DNA of 64,000 nt from Micromonospora sp. U21 (GTDB lineage: Bacteria > Actinomycetota > Actinomycetes > Mycobacteriales > Micromonosporaceae). Shown in pieces: positions 1 to 9,481 of this stretch. Within the stretch, counting starts at the first letter, position 1; every line of letters begins with the position of its first letter. The notes beneath the pieces are model-generated. The model was given only the letters and a program-made list of their open reading frames with translations. It was not told where the DNA came from and ran no database searches. Location of the stretch: assembly GCF_018070045.1 (NCBI RefSeq), contig NZ_JAGPYK010000010.1, positions 1 through 64,000 of the forward strand, in the 5' to 3' direction. Both the position numbers and the translations under genes were made by a program.

Positions 1-92
1 GACTTGACTACTAAGCTGCTACGCGTCCACTGTGCAACTCTCGATGAACGAACAACAGACCACTGTGTGGTGTTGTTTGACATGTCGATAGA
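1..92 (+). other. 23S-5S internal transcribed spacer
   Basis: This stretch precedes the 5S gene and codes for nothing. AACTCTCGAT near 35-44 can pair with ATCGATAGAGTT near 84-95, as in an RNase III-type processing stem before 5S rRNA. The 16S and 23S genes should lie just left of the window. Confidence 0.6.
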
Positions 93-209
93 GTTACGGC
101 GGTCATGGCGGAGGGGAAACGCCCGGTTACATTCCGAACCCGGAAGCTAAGCCCTCCAGCGCCGATGGTACTGCACTCGTGAGGGTGTGGGAGAGTAGGA
201 CGCCGCCGG
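93..209 (+). rRNA. rrf: 5S ribosomal RNA
   Basis: The sequence shows the 5S hallmarks: GTTACGGCGG at the 5' end pairs with CCGCCGGAC at the 3' end, CCGAACCCGGAAGCTAAG forms the loop B/C region, and GATGGTACTGC lies in the loop E arm. The length of about 117 nt is normal. A strong terminator follows after about 11 nt, so this is the last gene of an rrn operon. Confidence 0.95.
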
Positions 210-220
210 ACAAACATTCG

Positions 221-252
221 TCAGGGCCACCCCAGAAATGGGGTGGCCCTGA
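221..252 (+). terminator. rrn operon terminator
   Basis: TCAGGGCCACCCCA and TGGGGTGGCCCTGA form a perfect 14-bp stem around a GAAA tetraloop. It ends the rRNA transcript. No U-tract follows, as is usual in high-GC actinobacteria. Confidence 0.9.
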
Positions 253-296
253 CGCATTTCGGCACCCAGAACCGGAGCCGGCCTGGACGCCAGTGG

Positions 297-660
297 CTAT
301 CCGATCCGGGAGAGAGCCGCCTGACTCCGCGGGCACTGCCAGCAGGCGACGCCGTCGACCACAGCCGCGGTAGGTGGATGGGTGTGGCCAGCCGTGCAGT
401 CGGGCCAGGTCGTGTCGCCCTCGTCGAACTCCTTCTCCTGCAACGTGTCCGCCAACTCGACGACGGCCTGCTCGAGGTCGCTGGTCACAGGGAGGCTGAG
501 GGCGCCGTCCCCCGCCTGCCCCCGCAAGCTTGTAGCTCACCATCACGTTGTCGAGGTCGTTCAGATCCACGCTCAGCGGCTCCACCACGGCGCCGCGCTG
601 GGCGAAGTCGTCCGCCACCCGGCGTACCACACGCTGGTAACCCTCCAACGAGCCGAGCAC
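297..660 (-). pseudogene. small hypothetical gene broken by a frameshift
   Basis: Two reading frames on the minus strand join into one plausible small acidic protein. The first part starts at a GTG (MLGSLEGYQRVVRRVADDF...) and runs to SYKL. The rest (RGQAGDGALSLPV... ending QAALSRIG) is in the next frame. Removing one base near 525, in a C/G-rich run, restores a single protein of about 120 residues. The C-terminal part has a CTAGHTHPP...CWQC pattern with possible metal ligands. The family is not recognised. The break may be real decay or a homopolymer sequencing error. In the upstream frame a TAG near 697-699 limits how far the gene can extend 5'. Confidence 0.45.
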
Positions 661-779
661 CAGGTCGTCGTAGTCATCGGTCGCCGGCGTGGCGCCAGGC
701 TACTGGTCAGGGGCTCCCCGACCCTGCCCGTGGCCACAGCGGTCCTCAGCACCCGGGTCGTGCGACGGTTCACCGACGC

Positions 780-2597
780 TCAGGACGGCTTCGGGCCGCA
801 GACGTAGCGGGGCTCCGCGTCGTAGCGCCAGGTGAACTTCTCCCGCTTGACCATCGCCCCGCCCTTCTTGATGACCCGGAAGGCGTCCTGGGTGAAGCCG
901 TTGATGCCGTTGCTCGGGATGCACGTCGGGCCTGGTTCGAGGTGGATGAGCTTCGGCGTGGTGATGTTGCGGCGCGGGCCGTACTCCGTCTTCACGCTGT
1001 CGTAGATCTTCGTGCTCCAGATCGACACGGTGATCGTGCTCGACGTGTAGGAGGTGTCGATGAGCAGGCCGTACTGGGTGTTGTTGCGGAACTTGAAGTC
1101 CAGGTTCGGCCAGAAGATGGTCGACTCGATGACTGCCGGGTACCGGTCGAACCAGTACGAGTGCGGCTTGTGCTCGACGTCCTCCAGCCCCGCGTAGTAG
1201 GTGGCGTTGAACAGCGTGGTCGTGAACTGCGAGGTGCCGCCCCCGACCCCCGGCACCAGCTTGCCGTCCAGGATCACCGGTGCGTCCCGGTAGCCCTGCG
1301 CGTAGCCGCGTTCGCCGGTGTGACCGTTCAGTGAGAACGTCTTCCCCGGCAGCACGAGCGTGCCGTCCACCTCCCTGGCGATCGTGGCGATGTTCTGGCT
1401 GCGCGAGGAGGCCATGCCCCCGGTGAACCGGGTGGTGAAGGTGGACACCCGCTCCTTGATGCCCAGCCCGGCCAGTTTCTCCGCGGTCAGCTCGGGCGGC
1501 GTCGGCTTCAGCTCGCCGGTCACCTCGCGGCCGTCCGACTTCGGCAGCACGGCCAGCAGGTCACGGCCCAGGGTGGCGGTGTCCAGCTGCTGCCCGGGTC
1601 GCCCCTCGGTGACCTTCGGCCGGCCACCGGAAATGGTCATCGTCGCGTCCTTCGGCGGCACCTCGATGGCGTCCAGGTCGTCGCCGAGAGCCGAGCGCAG
1701 CCGCTTGACGTCCACCGTCGGGGTCAGCTTGCCGGCCTTGTCGGCGCTGAACCGCAGGCTCTTCGCGATGGCGGAGGGCGGGATCTTCACCGAACCCTTG
1801 TTGCTGCGCAGGGTGACCGGTGCGGCCACCGCCGGCTTCGCCAACTCGGTGACCAGCCGGTTCAACTCGTCGGCGGTGGTCGCCGGCTGGCTCTCCACCA
1901 GCGGAACGGTGACCGGGGCGCCGGTCAGCCACCCGGCGCGAACAGCGTCGGCGGAGCGCTGCGGGTCGAACGCCAGCCCCGGCTTGGGCTGGACCACCTT
2001 CGGCGTGGTGCCCTGGTAGGTGATCGCCGGCATCGTCATCGGGCGGGCCTGGTCGCCGAGCACCTTGCGGAGCGCGGTGTCCAGCCGATCCACGTCGACG
2101 GTGACGACCGGGTCGACGGTGCGGGAGCCGACCAGCCGGCTGACCGGGTGCGCGTCGGCCTCGGCGGCGGCCGCCACGGTGGCCGCGACGTCGACGACCA
2201 GCCCCACGTCGGTGGGGTTGATCTCGGCCGTGCGCTCCCCGACGGTGACCCCCAGCGGCGCGGCGAGGGTAGCCGCCCGCCGGTCCAGCTCCGCCCGGAG
2301 CTCCCGGTGGGCATCGGTGCGGCTCCGGCCACCCAGCTCGGCGCCGAGCACGCTGGTGCCGCGGGGAACGTCCCCGGCGTACGCCCAGGCGCCAGCGCCC
2401 GCGACGGCGGCGAGCACGCCGCCGGTGACGCCGGCGGCGAGCAGCATCCGCACCCGCCGCGGACGGCGCGGGTCGCCCTCCGGCTTCCCGGTGGGCACCG
2501 TGTCCGGCCCCGGCCCGTCGTCCGGCCAGGTGACCGCGGTGACCTGCACGGTGGGCCGGTCGTCGGCGGGTGGGCTCTTTTCGCCGTACAGCGTCAC
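780..2597 (-). CDS. VanW family membrane-anchored protein with peptidoglycan-binding-4 repeats
   Basis: A protein of 605 residues. A proline-rich cytoplasmic start of about 50 residues precedes one transmembrane segment (about 50-72). Then come repeated domains of the kind found before VanW (PG_binding_4-like, about 80-400), and a C-terminal VanW domain (about 420-560) with GGGTSQFTTTLFNATYYAG and the HKPHSYWFDRYP stretch. Family members sit outside the membrane and are thought to act on the cell wall; VanW itself has no proven activity. The GTG at 2597 is preferred because residues beyond it have the composition of an antisense reading of nudC. It is divergent from nudC, with a 180-nt shared promoter region. 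Confidence 0.85.
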   Translation of the reverse strand: MTLYGEKSPPADDRPTVQVTAVTWPDDGPGPDTVPTGKPEGDPRRPRRVRMLLAAGVTGGVLAAVAGAGAWAYAGDVPRGTSVLGAELGGRSRTDAHRELRAELDRRAATLAAPLGVTVGERTAEINPTDVGLVVDVAATVAAAAEADAHPVSRLVGSRTVDPVVTVDVDRLDTALRKVLGDQARPMTMPAITYQGTTPKVVQPKPGLAFDPQRSADAVRAGWLTGAPVTVPLVESQPATTADELNRLVTELAKPAVAAPVTLRSNKGSVKIPPSAIAKSLRFSADKAGKLTPTVDVKRLRSALGDDLDAIEVPPKDATMTISGGRPKVTEGRPGQQLDTATLGRDLLAVLPKSDGREVTGELKPTPPELTAEKLAGLGIKERVSTFTTRFTGGMASSRSQNIATIAREVDGTLVLPGKTFSLNGHTGERGYAQGYRDAPVILDGKLVPGVGGGTSQFTTTLFNATYYAGLEDVEHKPHSYWFDRYPAVIESTIFWPNLDFKFRNNTQYGLLIDTSYTSSTITVSIWSTKIYDSVKTEYGPRRNITTPKLIHLEPGPTCIPSNGINGFTQDAFRVIKKGGAMVKREKFTWRYDAEPRYVCGPKPS

Positions 2598-2777
2598 TGC
2601 AACCTCGATCGCCAGGTGCTGCGGGAGGTCCCCCCTCCCGGAGGCCCTACGGTAACGAATGCCGGGCCGTCCTCGCGGGCTGCGCCCACCGGTGCCGGTA
2701 CCGCGTGTCGTCCCGGCGTGTCGGGCGGGGCGGGGGGTGGCCCCCGCGGGGGACCGCTGACGTGGCACGGTGACGCT

Positions 2778-3704
2778 GTGAACACTGCGGAGCGGGTGTT
2801 GGCGTACGGCGGCGGGTGGTTGGACCGGGCGGGCGAGTTGCGCACCGATCCGGTCCGGCTGAGCGCACTGCTCACCGATGCGACCACCGTGGTGCTGCCG
2901 CTGTGGCGGGACCGCTGTCTCGTCGACGGGAACGGCCCGGTGCGGCTGACCGCGGAACGGGCGTCCCTCGTCCGGTCCGCCGCCGGCGAGGCAGTCTTCC
3001 TGGGGCTCGACGGGGCCGCCGCCGTGTTCGCCGCGGACCTGTCCGCGCTCAGCGAGCAGTCCGCCATCGAGATGGCTGGTGCGGCGCGGGCCGTCGACGT
3101 ACGGGCGCTGGTCGGGCGGCTCGAGCCGGGAGAGGCAGCCGTGCAGGCGTACGCGCGGGGGTTGCTGCACTGGCACCGGCAGCAGAGGTACTGCGGCGCG
3201 TGCGGTTCGCCGGCTGTCGCTGGCGGCGGCGGGCACGTCCGGACGTGCACCGGCGACGAGTGCGGGCGGCTGCTGTTTCCCCGGATCGAACCGGCGATCA
3301 TCGTGCTGGTCGAGGCGCCCGGTCGGCCGGGTGTGCCGGAGCGCTGCCTCCTGGCCCGGCACGCTGGTGCGCCCGAGGGTTCGTACTCGACGCTGGCCGG
3401 CTTCGTCGAGGTGGGCGAGAGCCTGGAGGACGCGGTCCGCCGGGAGATGGCCGAGGAGGCGGGTGTCACCGTCACCGACGTGACCTACCAGGGATCGCAG
3501 GGTTGGCCGTTCCCCGCGGGCCTGATGGTGGGCTTTCGGGTCACCGCCGGGTCCGAGGAGATATGCGTCGACGGCGTCGAGCTGCTGGAGGCACGCTGGT
3601 TCACCCGGGCGGAACTGCGGGAGCGGATCGTGGCGGGTCGTCCGCTCGGTCGGGTGGACTCGATCGACCACCAACTGCTGCACGACTGGCTCGCGGACGA
3701 CTGA
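2778..3704 (+). CDS. nudC: NAD(+) diphosphatase (NADH pyrophosphatase)
   Basis: A 308-residue Nudix hydrolase that cleaves NADH/NAD(+) to NMN(H) and AMP. In other bacteria NudC also removes NAD caps from RNA. The order is the NudC one: an N-terminal domain, a zinc ribbon with Cys139, Cys142, Cys157 and Cys162, then a Nudix box at about 208-230 (GFVEVGESLEDAVRREMAEE). After the box, SQGWPFPAG (240-248) matches the NADH-specific SQPWPFPxS signature with two changes. The start is a GTG. The last 104 nt overlap the 3' end of the convergent flippase-like gene. Confidence 0.93.
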   Translation: MNTAERVLAYGGGWLDRAGELRTDPVRLSALLTDATTVVLPLWRDRCLVDGNGPVRLTAERASLVRSAAGEAVFLGLDGAAAVFAADLSALSEQSAIEMAGAARAVDVRALVGRLEPGEAAVQAYARGLLHWHRQQRYCGACGSPAVAGGGGHVRTCTGDECGRLLFPRIEPAIIVLVEAPGRPGVPERCLLARHAGAPEGSYSTLAGFVEVGESLEDAVRREMAEEAGVTVTDVTYQGSQGWPFPAGLMVGFRVTAGSEEICVDGVELLEARWFTRAELRERIVAGRPLGRVDSIDHQLLHDWLADD

Positions 3705-4968
3705 CCCGGTCAGCCCGACGGGGTGCGATGACCGGTTCCATGGACGCCGGCGCCGGCGCCGGACCGGACCGACGGGCGGTCACCGCCATGATCAAGGTCG
3801 TGAGGAGTGCCGTGCCGAGAGCCGCGAGCAGGAGATCGGAGACGGTGCGCGGCCGTACGGTCGCCACGATGGTCACCAGGCCGGCCGCGCCCACCCACAG
3901 CGGTGCGGCTGCCCACCGTACGCCGGCCGCCAGGCGAGCGTTGAGCAGCACGAACGCTACCGCGTAGAGCGCACCGACCGCGGCGAAGATCGGCGCGTAC
4001 CGGCCGAGGTGGGTGTAGTCGGGTCCGCCGACGAGGCGGAAGGCCAGCCCACCGGCGAGCGTCGACGCGAGCACCAGAACCAGGCCGCACCCGCCGGTCA
4101 CCGCGAGCGCCACCGTGTGACTGCGGCGGTCGCCTCGCGCCAGGCGTGGCAGGGCCAGGACGGCGGCGACCTGTGGCGCCCAGAGCGCGCCCTTGCTCAA
4201 TACCGTGCCCATCGAGTAGGCACCTGCCCCTGACGGGGAAAGCAGTTGCCGGGCGAGGAAAAGATCGGCGTAGGAGATGACGAGCATCGCCAGGGTCGCG
4301 CCGCAGCCGGCGACCACCTGGGCGGCGGTCAGCCGTGGCACGGCCGGTGCGGTGGACCGGCGTCCGGGTGTGCGCGCGAGTCGCGCCAGCACCGCAGGGG
4401 CGAGCGCGGCGGCGAGCGCGCCGGCGGCGAGCGAGCCGGTCAGTCCCGCATCGAGCAGCAGCCCTGCCACCACCCCGCTGTAGCGGCCCACGGCGAGGAG
4501 GGCCATCCCGGCGGCGAGTCGCAGGAAGCGCTGGCTGCCTTGCAACTCCCCCAATGGACGGGAGGAGAGTACGACCGCCGCCGTGGTGACCGCCAGCAGC
4601 GTGGGCACCTCGACCGGGAGGTCCAGCGCGGCGACCAGCAGTGGAGTGGCCAGGACCAGCGTTCCCGCGCACACAGCCGCGGTCACCGCGGTGAGTCGCC
4701 GGGTGTCGGACGAGCCGTGCCGCGCGTGATGCACGGCGACGGCCAGTTGCAGACCGAGCCCGGGCACGCCGGCGATGGCCACCAGACCGAGGGCGGTGGC
4801 GAGCGCGCTGAGGTCGGCCGGGTCGAGCCGTCGGGCAGCCAGCACCGGCACCAGGTACGCCAGGCCGTTGACGAGGACGCCGGCCAGGGTGACGGCGGCC
4901 CCCGCCACGCCCAGGCCGGTGTCGCGTCCTCCCGCCCGCTCCGAACGCGCCGGTCGCCGAGGGCTCAC
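3601..4968 (-). CDS. polytopic membrane protein, polysaccharide flippase (MOP)-like
   Basis: 455 residues with about a dozen hydrophobic segments and a Pro/Arg-rich cytoplasmic tail of about 50 residues. The spacing of helices, and stretches such as SSRPLGELQGSQRFLRLA and YADLFLARQLLSPSGAG, resemble polysaccharide export flippases. The GTG start lies in a GTGA overlap (4965-4968) with the stop of the AftD-like gene, so the two are probably translationally coupled. Mycobacteria also have a transmembrane protein gene directly downstream of aftD. A lipid-linked sugar flippase role is inference from context. The tail overlaps nudC by 104 nt on the other strand. Confidence 0.75.
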   Translation of the reverse strand: MSPRRPARSERAGGRDTGLGVAGAAVTLAGVLVNGLAYLVPVLAARRLDPADLSALATALGLVAIAGVPGLGLQLAVAVHHARHGSSDTRRLTAVTAAVCAGTLVLATPLLVAALDLPVEVPTLLAVTTAAVVLSSRPLGELQGSQRFLRLAAGMALLAVGRYSGVVAGLLLDAGLTGSLAAGALAAALAPAVLARLARTPGRRSTAPAVPRLTAAQVVAGCGATLAMLVISYADLFLARQLLSPSGAGAYSMGTVLSKGALWAPQVAAVLALPRLARGDRRSHTVALAVTGGCGLVLVLASTLAGGLAFRLVGGPDYTHLGRYAPIFAAVGALYAVAFVLLNARLAAGVRWAAAPLWVGAAGLVTIVATVRPRTVSDLLLAALGTALLTTLIMAVTARRSGPAPAPASMEPVIAPRRADRVSRPRASRAAVGGRSSPPDRADDPPRSAPAVPPG

Positions 4969-7900
4969 GTGATCTGGGAGAGGTTGGGAACATGCCCGTC
5001 GGCCGGAGCCGAGGAGGCCTCGTCCGGCGTCTGCTGCTCCGGCACCACGGGAGCCGCCGACTTCGCCGAGCCGGCCGGATCGGTCGGAGGCGCCAGCGGC
5101 CCGCCCGTGGTCGGTACGGGTCGTCGCCGGGCGGCTGTGGAGAGCCAGAGAGCACCCAGGGCGACGACGATCGCGAGCTGCGAGAAGGCGTCGGTGTGCC
5201 GTTGCTCCGAACCGAGGTAGAGCCACCCGACAAGCAGGACGAGTGCGCCGGGGAGCCACGTCTCGACCGCTCGGCTGATCATCCTGGCCCGCCGTGGGTC
5301 AGCCGTCCAGGGCAGGCGGCGCGGGCCGGGTACGGCCAGCATGAACCCCGCCGCGACCAGCAGGCCGCCGATGAGGCCGCTCGACAGCACCAGCGCGGTG
5401 GCTCCCACGGCCAGCAGCGGCAGCGACCGGGTGACCCGGCGTCGGCCGCGTGGCACGGCGGCCGACGGGGTGAGCCCGGTGGGCCGTCGGGCGGGCAGTA
5501 CCGCGAGGAGGACCACTGCCGCCAGCAGGATGCCGCCGACCAGCAGACCCGCCTGGTACGTCGCGTCCGGGGCGAAGCGCAGCACCACCTCCCCCGACGT
5601 GCCGGCGGGAAGAATCCAGCCCTGCTGCCAGCCGTCCACGACCACCGGCTTCAGCGTCCGCCCGCCGATGGTCGCCCGCCAGCCGGCATTGGTGTTCTCC
5701 CGGACGGCGAACACACGGTCGACGGGGTGGTCGGACACCCGTACCCGTCGTTCAGTGGCAGCCCAGGACCTGACCTCGATGGCGCTGGAAGCCACCGCCG
5801 GGGCCGGGGCGGCCGCCTGCGGCACCAGGGCGACCAGGGTGGGCGCGGCCAGCGCGCTCGGTGTGGTGACGAGGCGATGCTCGCCACGGCCCAGCTTCAG
5901 TTGCCGGGGCGTGTCCAGTCCGCAGGGCGCGACCGCCATCTCCCGCAGCTCCAGCAGGTCGCGCAGCGTGCCGCGGAGCGTCGTGGTCACCCGGGCCCGG
6001 CCGACCCCAAGCGTCGGACCTGATCCGCACGCCAGCTTCAGCGGCGCGTCGAGGCGTGGCCGAATCGTCGGCGCCCCCGGCAGCACGGTCACCTCGCCGA
6101 CCGCGACTGGCAACGACTCCGGCAGCCGCAACCGGTACGGGTCGGTGCTGGAGGCGGACGGCTTGTCGAGGAACTGGATGGTGACCTCGTCGGTCCGCAT
6201 CGGTGGGTCCAGGGTGAGCACGCCGTCGTCGCCCAGCAGGCTACTTCGGAAACCGTCGTCACCGACCACCCGGACGCTGCCGAGCCGGGTGGCGGCGGTC
6301 GCCTGATCGACGGAGAAGCGGAGCCCGCTGATGACCCGCGGCTTGAGCCACTTGAGGCGCAGGATCGGTGCCTCATCGCTGACCGCCGGCGACCAGTTGG
6401 TGGTGGGGTCCCCGTCGAGCACCGCGCCGGGCCGGCCAGTCGGGTCGGATACGGCCGTCGAGGAGGCGCTGACCTGTGGTGCGAGGCGCAGCGACTGGGC
6501 GTCGGTCACCAGCTCGTCGAGCGCCGCGTCCAGGGCCGGGCCGGGCGTCGGCCGCGCCCACAGCGTGGGGGCGTACGCCCCGTCGGCGGGCAGGGTGAGC
6601 GTCCGGTCGATGGTGGACCCGTCCTCGGAGCCGCGGACGGCATCGTTGGAGCAGCGGGGCCGCCCGTCGACGGAGAAGCAGGCTGGTGTGGTGGGGGCCG
6701 CCGACACGACGACGGTCGCCGGCCGATTGGTGGCCGGCGCGGCGGGAAGTTGGAGCGTACGGCTGGTCCGGATGCCGGGGATGCTGATCTCGGCGATGCC
6801 CACCGTCCCGGCGCCGAGCGGGCGGAGGCCGAACGCGGCGTCGACCGAGATCTCAACCTCGCGGGTCGCGTGGACACCGGGCAGGTCGAAGACCATGTGA
6901 TCGGTGAACTGCTCGATGGTCCTGCTCTCGTAGCCGGCCGTGACGGTCACCGCCGTCGGCAGGGAGTCGGCCTTCAGGTCGAACCGAACTTCCACCCGGG
7001 TGACCCGCGTCGGGTTCGCGAGGCTCACCTTGATCCACTGTTGGTCGCTCGGCGAGTGCGGCGCGGACTGCCAGGAGGTTGCCGGGTCGCCGTCCATCGC
7101 CGCGTACGGCTGGTGTTCAGGGCGGGCGCCACCGGGGGAGTCCACCTGCGAGCGCGCGGTCGACGCGCGGATCGTGCTGATGCCCTCGAAACGGGCGACG
7201 GTGGACTGCTCCGCCCCCCACTCGGGCAGGTAGTCGTGCGCGGGCGCCGACACCTCGAAGGTGTCTTCGGCGGTGAGGGTCTGAGAAGCGTTGTCGCGGA
7301 GCCGGCCGAACGACACGTCCCGCTTGCGGAGCCCGTCGGTCATGACGACCGACCCGGTGACGTCACCGGCCGGTGCGTCGCCCGCCAGGATCGTGGGCGC
7401 CGCGCTCAGTTGGCCCGCCTCGGCGAGGTCGAGGAGTGACTCCGGGCCGCCCACGACGGTGGTCACATCGTCACGGTCGTAGGCGACCACCGGCTCGACA
7501 CGCCGGTCGACCTGGTAGACCTCCAGCGCCCGTACGGGTACGTCGAGTCCCTGGTCGCGGAACTCGTCGGGGGCCGAGGGTCCGCCGCGTAACGGGCCGA
7601 AGCCGGTGACGCGGGTCAGCCCGGGTGAGCGTTCCAACGCCTGGCGGACCACCGCCGGGCGGGCCGTGTCGGAGCGGCCGTGGTCGAGGTCGGCGCGGAA
7701 CAGGACGTGGCTGATTCCGGAGCGGGCGAGCAGGTCGGCCAGGCCGGTGGACCCGGAGCCGGTGGCAAGCGTCGACTCGATCGCGTCCAGGAGTCGGATC
7801 GTGGTGGGTGGGGTGAAGGGGATGGCGTTGCGCACCGCCCACCGGCTGTCCAGCAACGGCTGGGTGATCTCGTCGGTGGTGCTACCCCAGTCGTATGACG

Positions 7901-9320
7901 GGAAGCGTGCCCCGGGGACGACGAGCACCCGCCCCCGCCCCGCGTGCGCGTCGAGCCAGTCGGTGGCTTCGTGCCAGTAGCCGGGCACCTCCTTGACACC
8001 ACCCGGCGTGGCGAGCCCGCCGGCGAGCGCTGGCGAAGCGACCGCCGCGACCGCCGCCATGGCCGCTACGGCCGTGACCCAGGCGCGTGCGACGGTTCGC
8101 GGGCGGTGCTGCGCGGGCGCGGTGCGCGCCGCGCGGACGACCAGGCCGATCAGGTGCGCCACGCCGAGCGCCAGCGGCAGGCGGAGCAGGACATCGAACT
8201 TGTGCACGTTGCGCAGCGGGGCGCCGGCGCTGTCGAGAAACTCCTGCTGCGGCCCTGCGAGGATGTTCGGCAGGTCGCCGACGTGCCCGAGACCGACGAG
8301 CGCGGCGCCGAGCACCAGGCCGGTGACCAGGAACCGGCGGTGCGGCATGCCGCGCCGGGACAACCCGAGGATACCGAGGGCCGCGACCGCCAGAGTGGCG
8401 GCGATCAGCAGCGGCTCGTTGGCGAGCCGTGCGCCGGCCGGGATGGTCGCTCCGAACGGGCTGCCCAGGTAGGCGACCCAGTACGAGGCGCCACGGAGCG
8501 TGGTCACCCCGTCGGTGACGCTGGTGGTGTTCCGCGCGGTTTCGATGTAGTCCAGGAACGGTGGGCTGTACCGCCCGAGGATCAGCAGCGGAACCAGCCA
8601 CCACGCCGTGGCCAGGGCGACCGCGCCGCACCAGGCGGCGATGGCGGTTACGCGGCGGCGTACGGGCTGGAGGGTGGCGAGCCAGAGCAGGGCGAGTGGC
8701 ACCACCGCGGCCACGGCCGTGGCGTTGACTCCGCCAGCGCAGGCGACGGCGACGGCCGACCCGGCGACGGCGCGCCGCAGCGGCGTGCCGCGGGCGAGGC
8801 CCACCAGCGGAATGAGCACCCACGGGGCGATGGCGCTCGGCCAGGACTCCACCGAGGCCCAGCCGAACTGGGTGAGGATCCGGGGCGACAGTGCGAAGGC
8901 GACACCGGCGATCATGCGGCCGGCGGGTGTGCCGATGCCGAGCCGCCCGGCCAGCCGCACCGCACCCAGGTACGCGACACAGAAGAGCAGTGCCCACCAC
9001 AGCCGCTGGACCACCCACGGCGCGAGGCCGGCTTCCGTTCCGAGCAGGAAGAACGGACCCATCGGCCACAGATATCCGTACGCCTGGTTCTGGAGCTGCC
9101 CGAACGTGCCGGTGGGGTCCCACAGGTGCAGCGATCGGAGCAGCCAACCGGCCGGGTTGACGCTCAGATCAACCTTGGTGTCCGGGACGATCAGCCCCGG
9201 GGCCTGCTGGAAGGCGAGGGCGGTGAGCGCGATGCAGATGGCCAGGTGCCGGAACCGCCGGGCTGTACGCCGGGTGCGACTGGATCCCGGAGCAGCACCG
9301 TTGGTGACCTCTGCACGCAT
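4965..9320 (-). CDS. AftD-like alpha-(1->3)-arabinofuranosyltransferase family protein (DUF3367)
   Basis: A 1451-residue protein of the size and plan of mycobacterial AftD. N-terminal helices carry a GT-C fold; the first exported loop includes PDTKVDLSVNPAGWL. A long exported part has two discoidin/CBM-like modules, each marked by DGDxxTxW (DGDPATSWQS at about 740, DGDPTTNWSP at about 968). Further helices follow at the C-terminus. AftD uses decaprenyl-phosphoryl-arabinose to branch cell-wall arabinan. Micromonosporaceae have arabinose in their cells but no mycolyl-arabinogalactan, so the acceptor here is unknown. The ATG at 9320 is chosen because AGGAG sits 8 nt upstream and residues further out look non-coding. 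It is divergent from the next gene. Confidence 0.85.
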   Translation of the reverse strand: MRAEVTNGAAPGSSRTRRTARRFRHLAICIALTALAFQQAPGLIVPDTKVDLSVNPAGWLLRSLHLWDPTGTFGQLQNQAYGYLWPMGPFFLLGTEAGLAPWVVQRLWWALLFCVAYLGAVRLAGRLGIGTPAGRMIAGVAFALSPRILTQFGWASVESWPSAIAPWVLIPLVGLARGTPLRRAVAGSAVAVACAGGVNATAVAAVVPLALLWLATLQPVRRRVTAIAAWCGAVALATAWWLVPLLILGRYSPPFLDYIETARNTTSVTDGVTTLRGASYWVAYLGSPFGATIPAGARLANEPLLIAATLAVAALGILGLSRRGMPHRRFLVTGLVLGAALVGLGHVGDLPNILAGPQQEFLDSAGAPLRNVHKFDVLLRLPLALGVAHLIGLVVRAARTAPAQHRPRTVARAWVTAVAAMAAVAAVASPALAGGLATPGGVKEVPGYWHEATDWLDAHAGRGRVLVVPGARFPSYDWGSTTDEITQPLLDSRWAVRNAIPFTPPTTIRLLDAIESTLATGSGSTGLADLLARSGISHVLFRADLDHGRSDTARPAVVRQALERSPGLTRVTGFGPLRGGPSAPDEFRDQGLDVPVRALEVYQVDRRVEPVVAYDRDDVTTVVGGPESLLDLAEAGQLSAAPTILAGDAPAGDVTGSVVMTDGLRKRDVSFGRLRDNASQTLTAEDTFEVSAPAHDYLPEWGAEQSTVARFEGISTIRASTARSQVDSPGGARPEHQPYAAMDGDPATSWQSAPHSPSDQQWIKVSLANPTRVTRVEVRFDLKADSLPTAVTVTAGYESRTIEQFTDHMVFDLPGVHATREVEISVDAAFGLRPLGAGTVGIAEISIPGIRTSRTLQLPAAPATNRPATVVVSAAPTTPACFSVDGRPRCSNDAVRGSEDGSTIDRTLTLPADGAYAPTLWARPTPGPALDAALDELVTDAQSLRLAPQVSASSTAVSDPTGRPGAVLDGDPTTNWSPAVSDEAPILRLKWLKPRVISGLRFSVDQATAATRLGSVRVVGDDGFRSSLLGDDGVLTLDPPMRTDEVTIQFLDKPSASSTDPYRLRLPESLPVAVGEVTVLPGAPTIRPRLDAPLKLACGSGPTLGVGRARVTTTLRGTLRDLLELREMAVAPCGLDTPRQLKLGRGEHRLVTTPSALAAPTLVALVPQAAAPAPAVASSAIEVRSWAATERRVRVSDHPVDRVFAVRENTNAGWRATIGGRTLKPVVVDGWQQGWILPAGTSGEVVLRFAPDATYQAGLLVGGILLAAVVLLAVLPARRPTGLTPSAAVPRGRRRVTRSLPLLAVGATALVLSSGLIGGLLVAAGFMLAVPGPRRLPWTADPRRARMISRAVETWLPGALVLLVGWLYLGSEQRHTDAFSQLAIVVALGALWLSTAARRRPVPTTGGPLAPPTDPAGSAKSAAPVVPEQQTPDEASSAPADGHVPNLSQIT

Positions 9321-9481
9321 TTCGGCTCCTGTCTGCGCCGGCCGGACGCGCACCGGCAACCGACGACTGTCGCGCGACGTTATCCGGACCGGGCACGGAC
9401 GGGCGACCTGGGGCACTGCGGTGGCGTTATCGGGCGAACGGCCGTCCCCACGGCGTGTAAGCGTGTGGCAGGCTGCCGACC

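Noticed and set aside
2598-3683. Long open extension of the VanW reading frame across nudC on the minus strand
   Set aside because: It is antisense to a complete NudC with all catalytic motifs and reads as Arg/Pro/His-rich low-complexity sequence. The GTG at 2597 is a sound start.
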